DNA of 64,000 bases from an uncultured Pelagibacteraceae bacterium (GTDB taxonomy: Bacteria > Pseudomonadota > Alphaproteobacteria > Pelagibacterales > Pelagibacteraceae). Position 1 is the first letter of the stretch. Each line of letters begins with the position of its first letter. Positions 40,443-50,851 of the stretch are shown piece after piece. Below the pieces are notes generated by a model. The model did no database searches. It saw only the letters and a list, made by a program, of their open reading frames with translations, and was not told the origin of the DNA. Location: assembly GCA_902591535.1 (NCBI GenBank), contig CACJBA010000001.1:1-64000 (forward strand), written 5' to 3'. The position numbers were made by a program, and so were the translations under genes.

Positions 40443-41453
40443 ATGGACGCCACCATAGTACCGAAAGTGCAAAAGCATTATCCGGTACTGCTAAAAGAAA
40501 TTATTAGCGTTATTTCCCCTCAACATGGTGGCACATTTATTGATTGTACTTTTGGCCAAGGCGGTTATTCCAAAAAAATTTTAGAATTTAAAAATACAAA
40601 CGTAATTGCTCTTGATAGAGATATAGAGAGTGAAAATATTGCAAATCAATTAAAAGACAATTTTGAAAATAGATTTGTTTTTAAAAATATTAAATTTAGT
40701 CAATTAAATAATTTAAAGCTTAAAAATGAAAACATAAGAGGAATAATTTTTGATCTTGGTTATTCTTACACACAAATAAAAGATCCACAGAAGGGACTAT
40801 CATTTGAATCAGGTGGAGAATTAAATATGCAACTTGGTTTAAATAGTTATTCAGCACAAGATACTATTAATAAACTTGATGAAAAAAAATTAGAAAAGAT
40901 TTTTAAATTTTTTGGTGATGAAAAAGAGGGAAAATATATTGCAAGAAATATTGTAAAAGAAAGATTAAAAAATAAAATCGATACTAAAGCTTTAGTTAAA
41001 ATTATAGACAAAACTAAAAAAAGAAAAAATTTTAAAGTTCATAATGCAACCAAAGTTTTTCAGGCGCTTAGAATATTTGTAAATAAAGAAATAAGTGAGT
41101 TAATTTTTGGGCTTATAAATGCTACTAAAGTTTTAAAAAAAGATGGAGTTTTAGGAGTAGTTACGTTTCATTCGTTAGAGGACAAAATAGTAAAACATTT
41201 TTTTAAAAGTCTTTCTGAAAATAAAAGTATTTCAAGATATAGCCCTGTTACAAAACAAGCTGAGACATTATTTAATTTAAAACAAAAAAAACCTATAATA
41301 CCATCAAATGAGGAGATAAGTGAAAATCCATCATCAAGGTCGGCTAAATTCAGATATGTAATAAAAAAAACTGATTTTTATAATTTTGATACCGACATTC
41401 AAGACCAATTTAGAAATTTAATTGAAATTGAAAATTATGGAGATGAATTGTGA
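40443..41453 (+). CDS. rsmH: 16S rRNA (cytosine(1402)-N4)-methyltransferase
   Basis: RsmH (MraW) methylates C1402 in the 16S rRNA decoding site. The 336-residue protein begins H-Y-P-V-L-L-K-E-I, has the SAM motif [10 protein letters not shown] near residue 36, and D-L-G-Y-S-Y-T-Q-I near residue 104. [11 protein letters not shown] and [13 protein letters not shown] also match. The terminal [10 protein letters not shown] motif is present. It usually follows mraZ directly, but here ftsZ intervenes. It overlaps ftsL by 4 bases (GTGA). Confidence 0.96.
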   Translation: MDATIVPKVQKHYPVLLKEIISVISPQHGGTFIDCTFGQGGYSKKILEFKNTNVIALDRDIESENIANQLKDNFENRFVFKNIKFSQLNNLKLKNENIRGIIFDLGYSYTQIKDPQKGLSFESGGELNMQLGLNSYSAQDTINKLDEKKLEKIFKFFGDEKEGKYIARNIVKERLKNKIDTKALVKIIDKTKKRKNFKVHNATKVFQALRIFVNKEISELIFGLINATKVLKKDGVLGVVTFHSLEDKIVKHFFKSLSENKSISRYSPVTKQAETLFNLKQKKPIIPSNEEISENPSSRSAKFRYVIKKTDFYNFDTDIQDQFRNLIEIENYGDEL

Positions 41454-41755
41454 AGAAGTTTTTTTTAGCAGCAATGATTTTTTTTTTAATTCTTGCAACC
41501 GCTATGATTAAAAATACAGCTAAACAGATTGAGGATGAAATATTTACATTGAATGAGAATATTCGAGTCTTAAAATCTGCATTTGAAAATGTATCTTTAG
41601 AGTATGATTATCTAAGTTCTGCAGAAAAATTGCTTGAATATCAATCTCAGTATTTTGAGGATGAGTTAATTCAAAAAAATATAAAAAATATAAAAATTTA
41701 TAATATTTCAAATGATACAACAAATATCCAAGATTTTAAAATTATCAAAGAATAA
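41450..41755 (+). CDS. ftsL: FtsL-like divisome protein
   Basis: The 101-residue protein is a short bitopic membrane protein with one helix at residues 4-20, followed by a predicted coiled coil ([17 protein letters not shown]). FtsL forms the FtsQLB complex that activates FtsWI. Sequence conservation is low across the family, so position between rsmH and ftsI plus topology make the case. It starts at GTG overlapping the rsmH stop, and shares one base with ftsI. No FtsB is present in the window. Confidence 0.8.
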   Translation: MKKFFLAAMIFFLILATAMIKNTAKQIEDEIFTLNENIRVLKSAFENVSLEYDYLSSAEKLLEYQSQYFEDELIQKNIKNIKIYNISNDTTNIQDFKIIKE

Positions 41756-43446
41756 TGACTGAAAATAAATCAAACTTAACAATAGAAGATTACAAAAGTG
41801 ATTTTACATATAAAAAAAAAGAGACTGGCTTAAATATTCAATTTAATCGTGTAGCTTTTATTTTCTTTGTTTTTTTTATTATCTATTTGATTTATACAAT
41901 ACATTTAATTCACCTAGGTTCACGAAATAGTAAATTAGAAAAAATAAATAATCTTCCTACATTTAAAAATCAGCTTTATCGAGCAGACATCATAGATATT
42001 AATGGAAATTATTTAGCAAAGACAGTTAAATCGATTGATATTGGTTTAAGAACTTCAGATATAATTAATGAAAAAAAATTACTTCTTAGTTTAAATATTA
42101 TTTTTCCTGATAAAAATTTTGACGAAATTAAAAAAAAAATAAAAACCAAGAAATTTTTTTATTTAGAGAAGAAAATTTCAGAGGAAAATTATGAAAAAAT
42201 AATGAAACTAGGGGATAAATCTTTAATCCCCGAGGAAAGAGTTTTAAGAATGTATCCACAAAAAAATCTTTTTAGTCATGTTTTGGGCCAGATAGATGAT
42301 GACAATAATGGTATTTCCGGATTAGAAAAATCGTTAAATGATGAGCTTAGAAAATCTAAAGAGTCAATTAAGCTTACATTAGATAAAGATATTCAGTTTT
42401 TAATTAGAAAAGAATTAATTAAATACCAGGAAATTTTTAAAAGCAAAGGTAGTGCAGCCATTTTAATGGATGTTAATAATGGTAATATTTTATCACTAGT
42501 TTCTTTGCCAGATTTTAATCCAAATGAAAGGCAAAATATTAGTGATGTAAATTATATTAACAGGATAACTAAAGGAACATATGAACTTGGCTCTGTATTT
42601 AAAGCCTTTACATTTGCAAATGCTCTTAATGAAAAAATAATAGAGCCAGAAACAGAATTTTTAAATTTACCGAAATCATTAAGTTGTTATGGTTTCCCAA
42701 TAAGGGAATATGATAATAAAATTCCATCTGATCTTACCGCAGAGCAAATTTTGATTAGGTCAGGTAATATTGGGTCCGTAAGAATTGCACAAAAAATTGG
42801 TCCTGAAAAATTTAAATCATTTTTAGAGAAAGTAGGAATCCTTAGTCAAATAAAATTTGATATAGAGGAAGTTGCACCACAAAAAAGCTACGAATTTAGC
42901 AAATGTAAATTAGCTACAGCGTCTTACGGACATGGAATAGCAACCACAATTCTTCAATTAGCTAAAGGATATGCAATTTTATCTAATGGAGGTTTTGATA
43001 TTAACCCGACTCTTATTAATAGAAATTTAAAAAAAAATGCAAAAAGAACTAGGTTATTAAACAAAGGTGTTTCTTATCAAGTAGTTTCGGCTTTAAGAAA
43101 AATAGTAAGCACTGAAGAGGGAACCGCAAAATTAGCAAATGTGCCTAGTTATGAAATTGGAGGCAAAACAGGAACAGCAGACAAAGTTTTAGATGGAGTA
43201 TATTCAGAAGGGAAAGTCAATACTTTTGCCTCAATTTTCCCAACTTCAAATCCAAAATTTGTTTTTGTTGTAATGTTAGATGGTCCACAAAAATCTAAAG
43301 ATTATTATTACAAATATAGACATCGAAAAGGAGGTTGGAAGGGGACACTTTTTAATACTGCTGGATGGACCTCAGTAGAAGTAGCCGGAAAGGTCATAGA
43401 TAAAATTGGGCCTATTTTAGCCACAAAATATATAGAGGTTAATTAA
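41755..43446 (+). CDS. ftsI: peptidoglycan transpeptidase FtsI (PBP3)
   Basis: FtsI is the septal class B penicillin-binding protein. The 563-residue protein has an N-terminal membrane helix at about 30-50 and a pedestal domain with Y-R-A-D-I-I-D-I-N-G. The transpeptidase domain has the active serine in G-S-V-F-K-A-F near residue 281, S-G-N near residue 336 and K-T-G-T-A near residue 472. It lies between ftsL and murEF as in standard clusters. The partner glycosyltransferase FtsW is encoded five genes downstream. Confidence 0.97.
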   Translation: MTENKSNLTIEDYKSDFTYKKKETGLNIQFNRVAFIFFVFFIIYLIYTIHLIHLGSRNSKLEKINNLPTFKNQLYRADIIDINGNYLAKTVKSIDIGLRTSDIINEKKLLLSLNIIFPDKNFDEIKKKIKTKKFFYLEKKISEENYEKIMKLGDKSLIPEERVLRMYPQKNLFSHVLGQIDDDNNGISGLEKSLNDELRKSKESIKLTLDKDIQFLIRKELIKYQEIFKSKGSAAILMDVNNGNILSLVSLPDFNPNERQNISDVNYINRITKGTYELGSVFKAFTFANALNEKIIEPETEFLNLPKSLSCYGFPIREYDNKIPSDLTAEQILIRSGNIGSVRIAQKIGPEKFKSFLEKVGILSQIKFDIEEVAPQKSYEFSKCKLATASYGHGIATTILQLAKGYAILSNGGFDINPTLINRNLKKNAKRTRLLNKGVSYQVVSALRKIVSTEEGTAKLANVPSYEIGGKTGTADKVLDGVYSEGKVNTFASIFPTSNPKFVFVVMLDGPQKSKDYYYKYRHRKGGWKGTLFNTAGWTSVEVAGKVIDKIGPILATKYIEVN

Positions 43447-43448
43447 TA

Positions 43449-46292
43449 ATGCTTCTAGGAAATTATTTTCGTAATATAAATAAAAATTATAAAAATTTTT
43501 CTTTTTCAGGAATTTCATTTGATACAAAGAGTATAAAAAAAAATAATATTTTTTTTGCAATCAAAGGAAATAGTTTTGATGGTAATAAATTTATTCCAGA
43601 AGCAATTAAAAAAGGATCTAAAATTGTTGTAACTGAAAAGAAGAGAAATCATTTCCAAAATGGAATTTTATATATTCATACAAGTAATATAAGAAAATTG
43701 TTAGCTGAAACTGCTTTCAAAATTTATAATAAAAAACCAAAAAATTTGACTGCAGTCACTGGTACAAATGGAAAATCATCAGTTGCAGATTTTTATTATC
43801 AAATATTAAAATTAAATAATAAAAAAGCTGCTTCAATTGGCACATTAGGCGTTAAATCAAAAAGTATTAATTGGAATTTATCCAATACTACAATAGACCC
43901 GATTAAATTAGCTAAAATTTTGAGCAAGTTAAAAAGTCAAAAAATAGAAAATGTTATTATGGAAGCCTCAAGTCATGGTTTGAGGCAAAATAGATTAGAT
44001 GGTTTAAAGTTTAATTCAGGTATATTTACTAATTTATCCCAAGATCATCTTGATTATCATAAAAATTTAAAAAATTACTTAAATGCAAAACTTTATTTAT
44101 TCAAAAATCTAATTCAAAAAAGAGGAAATGTAATTACAGATCAATTAATACCAGAGTTTAAAAACATAAAAAAAATTACAATTAAAAAGAAATTAAAATT
44201 GCATACAATAAATGATGAGAAAAATAATCTGAAGCTTATATCTCAAAATTTCAAAGGAGAGGGTCAAATTCTAAGAGTTAAATTAAATAGTTCAATCAGG
44301 GATATAAATTTAAATTTAATTGGAAAAATACAATTAAAAAATGTTTTGATGGCAATAATTGCAGCAAAATATAGTGGTATTGGTTTAGATAAAATTTTAA
44401 ATACAATTCCAAGATTAAAAACAGTTGAGGGAAGGTTTGAAAAAATTGGTAAAATTAAAAATCAATCTAAAGTAATTCTTGATTATGCTCATACACCTGA
44501 TGCTTTAAAAACGTGTCTTTTAAATCTTAGAGAACAATTTTCCAATAAAACAATTACAGTGCTATTTGGCTGTGGTGGGAATAGAGATCAAAATAAAAGA
44601 TCAAAAATGGGAAAAATAGCTAGTGATTTTGCAGATAGTATCATTCTTACAAATGACAACCCTAGATTTGAAAATCCTCAAAAAATAAGAAGAGATATAA
44701 AAAAAGGAATTAAAAAAAAAAAAATTATCGAAATATCTAATAGAGCAATAGCAATAGCACAAGCTATTCATAATTTGAATTCAGGTGATATTTTGTTAGT
44801 TGCTGGAAAGGGCCATGAGAAAACGCAAGAAATTGGAAATAAGAAAATTTTCTTTTCAGATAGAAAAGTTATTTTAGATGCTATTAAGAATAAAAATAAT
44901 AATTTATCAGATAATTTAAAATTAAATGTGGTTAAAGAGACAGCTAAAATTAAAAAATTATCTACCTCTATTCATTTAAAAACGGCAAGAATTAATTCAC
45001 AAGAAGTTACCAAAAATGATATTTTTTTTGCTATTAAAGGAAAAAAAAATGACGGAAATAAATTTGTAGCACGTTCGTTCAATAGAAAAGCATCGTTAGC
45101 TGTAGTTAACAAAATCCAAAATAAATTAAATAAAAGTCGTCAGATTAAAGTAAAAAATACTTTAAAATTCTTAACAGATATTTCAAAAGCTTTTAGAAAA
45201 AATATTGATACAAATATTATAGCTATTACAGGTAGTTGCGGCAAAACTACACTTAAAGAACTGCTGGGCAATGTATTAAGTAAAATTTCAAAAGTAAGTA
45301 TTTCTCCAAAATCTTATAATAATAAATATGGAGTTCCTTTGAGTCTTTTTAATTTAAAACAAAATGATGAATTTGGAATTTTAGAAGTTGGAATGGATAA
45401 AAAAGGTGAAATTGATTATTTATCAAAAATAATAGAACCAGATGTTGGGGTAATAACAAATATAAATTACGCACATTCTAAAAATTTTAAAAATATAAAG
45501 CAGATCGCTTTGGCAAAATCTGAAATTATTAACAATATAAAACGTTATGGTTATGTTGTATTGAATGCAGATGATAGTTTTTTTCAATTACATAAAAAAA
45601 TTGCCAAAAAAAAGAAAATTAAAGTAGTTTCTTTTGGTATTAAAAGTCAAAAAGCAGATATTAAATTAATTAATATAAAGCCATTTAGAGAAAAATTTAG
45701 AATTAATATTAGATTAAATAATAAAATAAAGTATTTCACATTATCTAACAATTTTGAAAATAATTTATACAATATACTTTCTGCTTTAGCAGTCATTAGT
45801 ATTTATAAAAATATATTTAAACTTAATGAAAATATTTTTCTTAATTTTAAAATACCTGGAGGAAGAGGAGACCATTCTGTAGTTAAAATTGATAATAAGA
45901 AAATTAATTTAATTGATCAAAGTTATAATTCAAATCCTTTGTCATTAAAATCAGCAATTCAAAATTATGATAAAATTAATGCAAAACAATCAAATAAATA
46001 TCTTTTAATTGGAGACATGTTAGAGCTTGGTGCTCATTCTAAAAAACTTCATCAATCTATTGCTCCAATAATAAACCGAACTAATATAGATAAGGTATTT
46101 GTAAAAGGAAAAATGGCTTCAGTAATATTCAAAAATATTTCAAAAGCAAAAAAAGGTAGGATTTTATTAAGCAAATCTCAAATTATTGAATTTATTAGAA
46201 AAGATTTAAATAATTATGATTATTTAATGATCAAAGCCTCACTTGCGACAGGATTCAACGACATAGTGAAAGACCTGAAAGGATTGCATTAA
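43449..46292 (+). CDS. murE-murF: fused MurE-MurF ligase
   Basis: One 947-residue polypeptide holds two successive Mur ligases. Residues 1 to about 482 are MurE, adding meso-diaminopimelate to UDP-MurNAc-L-Ala-D-Glu. It has the ATP site T-G-T-N-G-K-S-S near 102, and D-N-P-R near residue 400 marks DAP specificity. After a short linker, residues from about 500 on are MurF, adding D-Ala-D-Ala. Its ATP site is T-G-S-C-G-K-T-T near 594, and D-Q-S-Y-N-S-N-P lies near 822. The frame is continuous with no internal stop. It abuts mraY without spacer. Fused MurE-MurF enzymes are known in some bacteria, so this is real rather than an assembly artefact. Confidence 0.95.
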   Translation: MLLGNYFRNINKNYKNFSFSGISFDTKSIKKNNIFFAIKGNSFDGNKFIPEAIKKGSKIVVTEKKRNHFQNGILYIHTSNIRKLLAETAFKIYNKKPKNLTAVTGTNGKSSVADFYYQILKLNNKKAASIGTLGVKSKSINWNLSNTTIDPIKLAKILSKLKSQKIENVIMEASSHGLRQNRLDGLKFNSGIFTNLSQDHLDYHKNLKNYLNAKLYLFKNLIQKRGNVITDQLIPEFKNIKKITIKKKLKLHTINDEKNNLKLISQNFKGEGQILRVKLNSSIRDINLNLIGKIQLKNVLMAIIAAKYSGIGLDKILNTIPRLKTVEGRFEKIGKIKNQSKVILDYAHTPDALKTCLLNLREQFSNKTITVLFGCGGNRDQNKRSKMGKIASDFADSIILTNDNPRFENPQKIRRDIKKGIKKKKIIEISNRAIAIAQAIHNLNSGDILLVAGKGHEKTQEIGNKKIFFSDRKVILDAIKNKNNNLSDNLKLNVVKETAKIKKLSTSIHLKTARINSQEVTKNDIFFAIKGKKNDGNKFVARSFNRKASLAVVNKIQNKLNKSRQIKVKNTLKFLTDISKAFRKNIDTNIIAITGSCGKTTLKELLGNVLSKISKVSISPKSYNNKYGVPLSLFNLKQNDEFGILEVGMDKKGEIDYLSKIIEPDVGVITNINYAHSKNFKNIKQIALAKSEIINNIKRYGYVVLNADDSFFQLHKKIAKKKKIKVVSFGIKSQKADIKLINIKPFREKFRINIRLNNKIKYFTLSNNFENNLYNILSALAVISIYKNIFKLNENIFLNFKIPGGRGDHSVVKIDNKKINLIDQSYNSNPLSLKSAIQNYDKINAKQSNKYLLIGDMLELGAHSKKLHQSIAPIINRTNIDKVFVKGKMASVIFKNISKAKKGRILLSKSQIIEFIRKDLNNYDYLMIKASLATGFNDIVKDLKGLH

Positions 46293-47378
46293 ATGCTTTA
46301 TCAATTTTTATTAAATTTTGTAGATACTTTTAGTTTTTTAAATGTATTTAAATATTTAACTTTTAGAACAGGTTTATCTTTTTTCACCTCATTAGTTATT
46401 GTACTGATTATTGGAGGTCCTTTTATTCAATTTTTTTCAAAACAAAAGATTTTAAATCCAATTCGGGACGATGGACCTGAAGATCATATAGTTAAAAAAA
46501 TTGGTACACCAACAATGGGAGGTTTAATAATTTTGTTTGGATTGTTAGTGTCGGTAATATTTTGGGCTGATTTATCAAATATTAATATTTTATTTTGCAT
46601 CTACATAGCAATTACTTTTGGTTTATTAGGAGCATATGATGACTTTAAGAAGATTAAATTTAGCAACTCATCTGGAATTTCTTCAAAGTTTAAAATAACT
46701 TCACAAATAATATTAGCAATTATCGGTGTAAGTTTTTTTGTTTATTTAAACGATTATCAAGATTTAAATAATTTATATTTCCCATTCTTTAAAAATTTAA
46801 TCATAAACCTTGGGTGGTTTTTTATACCATTTGCAGTACTTGTAGTTGTTGGTTCATCTAATGCAGTAAATTTAACAGATGGACTAGATGGCTTAGCTAC
46901 TGTCCCTGTTATATTGGTTGCCGCTTGTTTTGCTTTTATAAGTTATGTTACAGGGAATATTGTATTCTCAAATTATTTGCAGATTCCTTATATCGAGGGA
47001 ACAGGCGAAATTGCAATTTTTTGCGGAGCAATAATAGGTTCCTGTTTAGGTTTTTTATGGTTTAACGCACCTCCAGCAAAAATTTTTATGGGAGATACGG
47101 GATCATTATCATTAGGTGGTTCATTAGGTGCTGTAGGAATTATAACAAAGCACGAAATAGTTTTAGCTATCACTGGAGGACTGTTTGTATTAGAAGCAGT
47201 TTCAGTAATGGTTCAAGTAATATCATTTAAGCTCACAGGAAAAAGAATTTTTAAGATGGCACCCATTCATCATCATTTTGAAAAAAAGGGATGGCCAGAG
47301 TCGACAGTTGTTATTAGGTTTTGGATAATATCTATAATTTTAGCAATGATTGGTTTAGCTACCTTAAAATTAAGATAA
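46293..47378 (+). CDS. mraY: phospho-N-acetylmuramoyl-pentapeptide transferase
   Basis: MraY transfers phospho-MurNAc-pentapeptide to undecaprenyl phosphate, forming lipid I in the inner membrane. The 361-residue protein has about ten transmembrane segments. Signatures are G-P-E-D-H-I-V-K-K-I-G-T-P-T-M-G-G near residue 61, G-A-Y-D-D-F-K-K near residue 113, N-L-T-D-G-L-D-G-L-A near residue 192, and M-G-D-T-G-S-L-S-L-G-G near 266. M-A-P-I-H-H-H-F-E-K-K-G-W matches the C-terminal loop. The stop shares one base with murD. Confidence 0.97.
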   Translation: MLYQFLLNFVDTFSFLNVFKYLTFRTGLSFFTSLVIVLIIGGPFIQFFSKQKILNPIRDDGPEDHIVKKIGTPTMGGLIILFGLLVSVIFWADLSNINILFCIYIAITFGLLGAYDDFKKIKFSNSSGISSKFKITSQIILAIIGVSFFVYLNDYQDLNNLYFPFFKNLIINLGWFFIPFAVLVVVGSSNAVNLTDGLDGLATVPVILVAACFAFISYVTGNIVFSNYLQIPYIEGTGEIAIFCGAIIGSCLGFLWFNAPPAKIFMGDTGSLSLGGSLGAVGIITKHEIVLAITGGLFVLEAVSVMVQVISFKLTGKRIFKMAPIHHHFEKKGWPESTVVIRFWIISIILAMIGLATLKLR

Positions 47379-48676
47379 TGAAAATATTTAATAATATTTT
47401 TTTAGGAAAAAAAATATTAATTTATGGTTTAGGAAAAAGCGGTATCTCATCCTATAAATTTCTGAGAAAAAAATCTGATGTTTATTTGTACGATGACAAT
47501 CATAAAATTAATTTAAAACTAAATCAAAAAGTACTTAGTTTTAAGCAAGTTCAAAAAAAAAATTTTGATATAATAATTATTAGTCCAGGTATTAATATTT
47601 CAAATTGTAAATTATCAAAATTTTTAAAGAAAAATTTTTTAAAAATTTATACAGATCTTGATATTTGGTTCTCATTTTATAATAATGAAAGCATCACCAT
47701 TACTGGAACTAATGGAAAATCCACAACCGCCAAAATTTTACATGATGCTTTGACAGATCAAAAGAGAGACTCAAGACTTATAGGAAATATTGGTAATCCA
47801 GCATTGTCAGAAAAAAACATTACCAAAAAAACAATCTTTGTAATAGAGGCTTCTTCGTATCAGCTAGATTACAGCAGGATTTTTAGATCAAAATATGCGG
47901 TAATTCTAAATATCACCTCAGATCATATAGAAAGACATAAAAGTTTAAAAAATTATGTGAATGCAAAATTTAAATTACTAAAATCTCAAATCAGGGGATC
48001 TTTTGCATATGTTAAAAAAGATGATGAGTTAATTACTAAAAAATTAAAAAAAAGTGAATACCAAGCAAAAATTTATAAAGTTCAAACTTCAAATTTAAAT
48101 AAAAAGTTTGATAAAATTACTAATAAATATTTTATCTCAGATGGTAATAAGGAAAATTTATCATTCATTTTAAAAATTGCTTCAAAATTAAAACTTAATA
48201 AGACAAAATTAATTAAAACTATTAATCGATTTAAAGGTCTAGATTACAGACAACAAATTATAATTGATAAAAAAAATCTTACGGTTATCAATGATTCAAA
48301 ATCTACAAGTTTTGCTTCAACTTTAAATGTATTAAAAAATCTAAATGAAGCTTATTGGATTGTTGGGGGAATTCCTAAAAAAGGAGATAAATTTAAACTA
48401 TCAAAAATAAAGTGTAAAAATTTTAAAGTTTTTATTTTTGGATCACATCGTAAGAAATTTTTAAATATTTTAAAAAATAAATTAAAAGTAAAAAGCTTTA
48501 AAAATCTACAAGATATTCTTAAATCTATATTTTTAGAAATTAATAGTCAGAAATTTAAAAAACATATTATTTTTTTTAGTCCTGCTGGAGCTTCATTTGA
48601 TAGTTTTAAAAATTTTGAAGATAGAGGATATTTTTTCAATCAATTAATTAAAAAGTCTATAAATGCAAAGCGATAG
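47378..48676 (+). CDS. murD: UDP-N-acetylmuramoylalanine-D-glutamate ligase
   Basis: MurD adds D-glutamate to UDP-MurNAc-L-alanine. From ATG 47378, overlapping the mraY stop by one base, it has 432 residues. The N-terminal Rossmann-like domain has Y-G-L-G-K-S-G near residue 16. The ATP site is T-G-T-N-G-K-S-T-T near 108, followed by E-A-S-S-Y-Q-L and L-N-I-T-S-D-H. V-I-N-D-S-K-S-T-S and F-S-P-A-G-A-S-F-D-S-F are C-terminal signatures. An earlier in-frame ATG lies deep inside mraY and is not used. It overlaps ftsW by 14 bases. Confidence 0.96.
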   Translation: MKIFNNIFLGKKILIYGLGKSGISSYKFLRKKSDVYLYDDNHKINLKLNQKVLSFKQVQKKNFDIIIISPGINISNCKLSKFLKKNFLKIYTDLDIWFSFYNNESITITGTNGKSTTAKILHDALTDQKRDSRLIGNIGNPALSEKNITKKTIFVIEASSYQLDYSRIFRSKYAVILNITSDHIERHKSLKNYVNAKFKLLKSQIRGSFAYVKKDDELITKKLKKSEYQAKIYKVQTSNLNKKFDKITNKYFISDGNKENLSFILKIASKLKLNKTKLIKTINRFKGLDYRQQIIIDKKNLTVINDSKSTSFASTLNVLKNLNEAYWIVGGIPKKGDKFKLSKIKCKNFKVFIFGSHRKKFLNILKNKLKVKSFKNLQDILKSIFLEINSQKFKKHIIFFSPAGASFDSFKNFEDRGYFFNQLIKKSINAKR

Positions 48677-49784
48677 TTTTATTTATAAATTTTATTATCA
48701 ATGGTGGAAAAATATAGATAAATCTATTTTTATCTTAATAAGCTTATTGTTTATTATTGGATTATTTTTCTCTTTAGTTTCAACTTCTTTAATAGCTTCT
48801 GACAAACTAGATACAAACAGTTATTTCTTTTTTTTTAAACATTTGTTTTATGTCTTAATCGGAATATCACTTATTTTTATATTTTCCTCTTTAAATTCAG
48901 ATAAATTATATAAATATTCTATTCTACTTTTTTTTATTTCTTTTATTTCTTTATTTTTAGTACCAATTATTGGTGTTGAAGTTAAAGGTTCAAAAAGATG
49001 GATAGACTTACTTTTTTTACCAAGATTTCAACCAGTTGAAGTTTTAAAGCCTTTTTTAATAGTAATTTTAGCGACTATCTTATGTAGCAATAAAGCAAAT
49101 ATTTTATTTAAATACTTATTATCTGCCATCTTAGTATCTGTAATTTCTATTCTATTAATAGTTCAACCTGATATTGGACAAACATTATTGGTAGTTTTTT
49201 CCTGGGCAGTTCTAATCTTTACATCGGGGATTAATATATATTTTCTTTTAGCAATATTTCTAATTAGTGCATCTTTGCTTGCTTATCTAATTATTTATGT
49301 TCCTAAGTTTGATTACATACAGGCACGTATTTTTTCTTTCTTTAACAGAGAAGTAGGTACACATAATTTCCAATCAGACAAAGCAATTGAGTCAATTTCA
49401 AGTGGGGGTTTTTTTGGAAAAGGTATAGGCGAAGGAGTTCTTAAAAATCGGGTTCCTGAGGCCCATACAGACTATATTATTTCTGTAATATCAGAGGAGT
49501 TTGGTGTGGTTGCCATAATGTTAATATTATTATTGTTTTTAATTTTAATATATATGGTTTTTAAGAAAATTAGCTTTGAAACAAATGATAAAATTAAATT
49601 AATTTTAATTGGTTCAATTAGTTTAATTTTGATGCAGGCTACAATTCATATTGGGGTAAATATAAGATTGTTTCCAACAACTGGAATGACTTTGCCATTT
49701 TTAAGCTATGGCGGTTCATCAATAATAGGTACATCAATTTTAGCTGGAATAATTTTAAATTTAACAAAAAGAAAAATTAATTAA
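48663..49784 (+). CDS. ftsW: septal peptidoglycan glycosyltransferase FtsW
   Basis: FtsW is the SEDS-family polymerase that works with FtsI at the septum. The 373-residue protein has about ten hydrophobic segments and family motifs: V-K-G-S-K-R-W-I-D near residue 103, Q-P-D-I-G-Q-T near residue 167, and G-G-F-F-G-K-G-I-G-E-G near 246. H-T-D-Y-I-I-S-V-I-S-E-E-F-G is near 270, and L-P-F-L-S-Y-G-G-S-S is near the C-terminus. It lies between murD and murG as in the standard cluster. Confidence 0.96.
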   Translation: MQSDSFIYKFYYQWWKNIDKSIFILISLLFIIGLFFSLVSTSLIASDKLDTNSYFFFFKHLFYVLIGISLIFIFSSLNSDKLYKYSILLFFISFISLFLVPIIGVEVKGSKRWIDLLFLPRFQPVEVLKPFLIVILATILCSNKANILFKYLLSAILVSVISILLIVQPDIGQTLLVVFSWAVLIFTSGINIYFLLAIFLISASLLAYLIIYVPKFDYIQARIFSFFNREVGTHNFQSDKAIESISSGGFFGKGIGEGVLKNRVPEAHTDYIISVISEEFGVVAIMLILLLFLILIYMVFKKISFETNDKIKLILIGSISLILMQATIHIGVNIRLFPTTGMTLPFLSYGGSSIIGTSILAGIILNLTKRKIN

Positions 49785-49786
49785 TC

Positions 49787-50851
49787 GTGAAAAAAAAAAT
49801 TTTAATATCAACAGGTGGATCAGGTGGACATGTTATTCCTGCAATAACAATTTGTAAACATTTAGAAAATTCTTATGAAACTTTAATATCAACAGATATT
49901 AGAGGTTTTAAATATATAAGTGAAAATTACAAAGTTATATTAATTAATACCCCTAAGTTAAATAATTTTTTTTTATTACCTTTTTCATTTTTAAAAATAT
50001 TATTTTTAACATTTAAATCTTTTTTTATTTTAAAAAAAGAAAATATCTCGATTCTAATTTCTACAGGTGGATATATGTCTTTACCTATTTGTCTAGCTGC
50101 AAAAATATTAGGTATAAAAATTTATTTAATTGAACCAAATATGGTGCTTGGTAGAGCGAACAAATTTTTTTTAAATTTTTCAAAAAAATTAATATGTTAT
50201 TCAAACAATTTAATTAATTTACCATCTGGATTTCAGCAAAAATTAACTACAATTAAACCTTTAATTAGAAAAGAATATTACGATGACAAAACAAATTCCA
50301 AAAAAGATAATTTATTTACAATTATCATTATTGGAGGAAGTCAAGGTGCAAAAATATTTGATGAACTTCTTCACATAATTTTTGCAAATATTACGAAAAA
50401 AGTTGCATTAAAAATTATTCATCAAACAAGTAAGAAAAATACTAACTTTTTAAAAAATTTTTATTCACAAAATAATATTGAAAATAAAGTTTTTAGCTTT
50501 GACCATAATCTTAATCAGCTTTTACAACAAAGTGATTTATGTATTACTAGGGCTGGGGCTTCAAGTTTAGCAGAATTATCTTTATTAAATATCCCATTTG
50601 TAGCAATACCCCTACCTTCATCTAAAGATAATCATCAATATGAAAATGCAAAATTTTATCAAAATCTAGATTGTTGTTGGATAATTGATCAAAAAAGTTT
50701 TGATAATAAAAAATTTGAAAATTTTTTGTTAGAATTAATCAACAAAAAGGATGATTACCTGAAAAAAAAAAATAATTTGCAGAAATTAAATTTTCAAAAT
50801 ACTTGGAATAATGTTAATCAAAAAATATTAGATATTTTTAATGAAAATTAA
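49787..50851 (+). CDS. murG: UDP-N-acetylglucosamine transferase MurG
   Basis: MurG transfers GlcNAc to lipid I, giving lipid II, on the inner face of the membrane. The 354-residue GT-B protein starts at GTG 49787. It shows S-T-G-G-S-G-G-H-V near residue 8, I-S-T-G-G-Y near residue 88 and I-I-G-G-S-Q-G-A near 183. C-I-T-R-A-G-A-S-S-L-A-E near residue 248 and the P-S-S-K-D-N-H-Q-Y-E-N-A motif bind UDP-GlcNAc. It overlaps murC by 11 bases. Confidence 0.97.
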   Translation: MKKKILISTGGSGGHVIPAITICKHLENSYETLISTDIRGFKYISENYKVILINTPKLNNFFLLPFSFLKILFLTFKSFFILKKENISILISTGGYMSLPICLAAKILGIKIYLIEPNMVLGRANKFFLNFSKKLICYSNNLINLPSGFQQKLTTIKPLIRKEYYDDKTNSKKDNLFTIIIIGGSQGAKIFDELLHIIFANITKKVALKIIHQTSKKNTNFLKNFYSQNNIENKVFSFDHNLNQLLQQSDLCITRAGASSLAELSLLNIPFVAIPLPSSKDNHQYENAKFYQNLDCCWIIDQKSFDNKKFENFLLELINKKDDYLKKKNNLQKLNFQNTWNNVNQKILDIFNEN

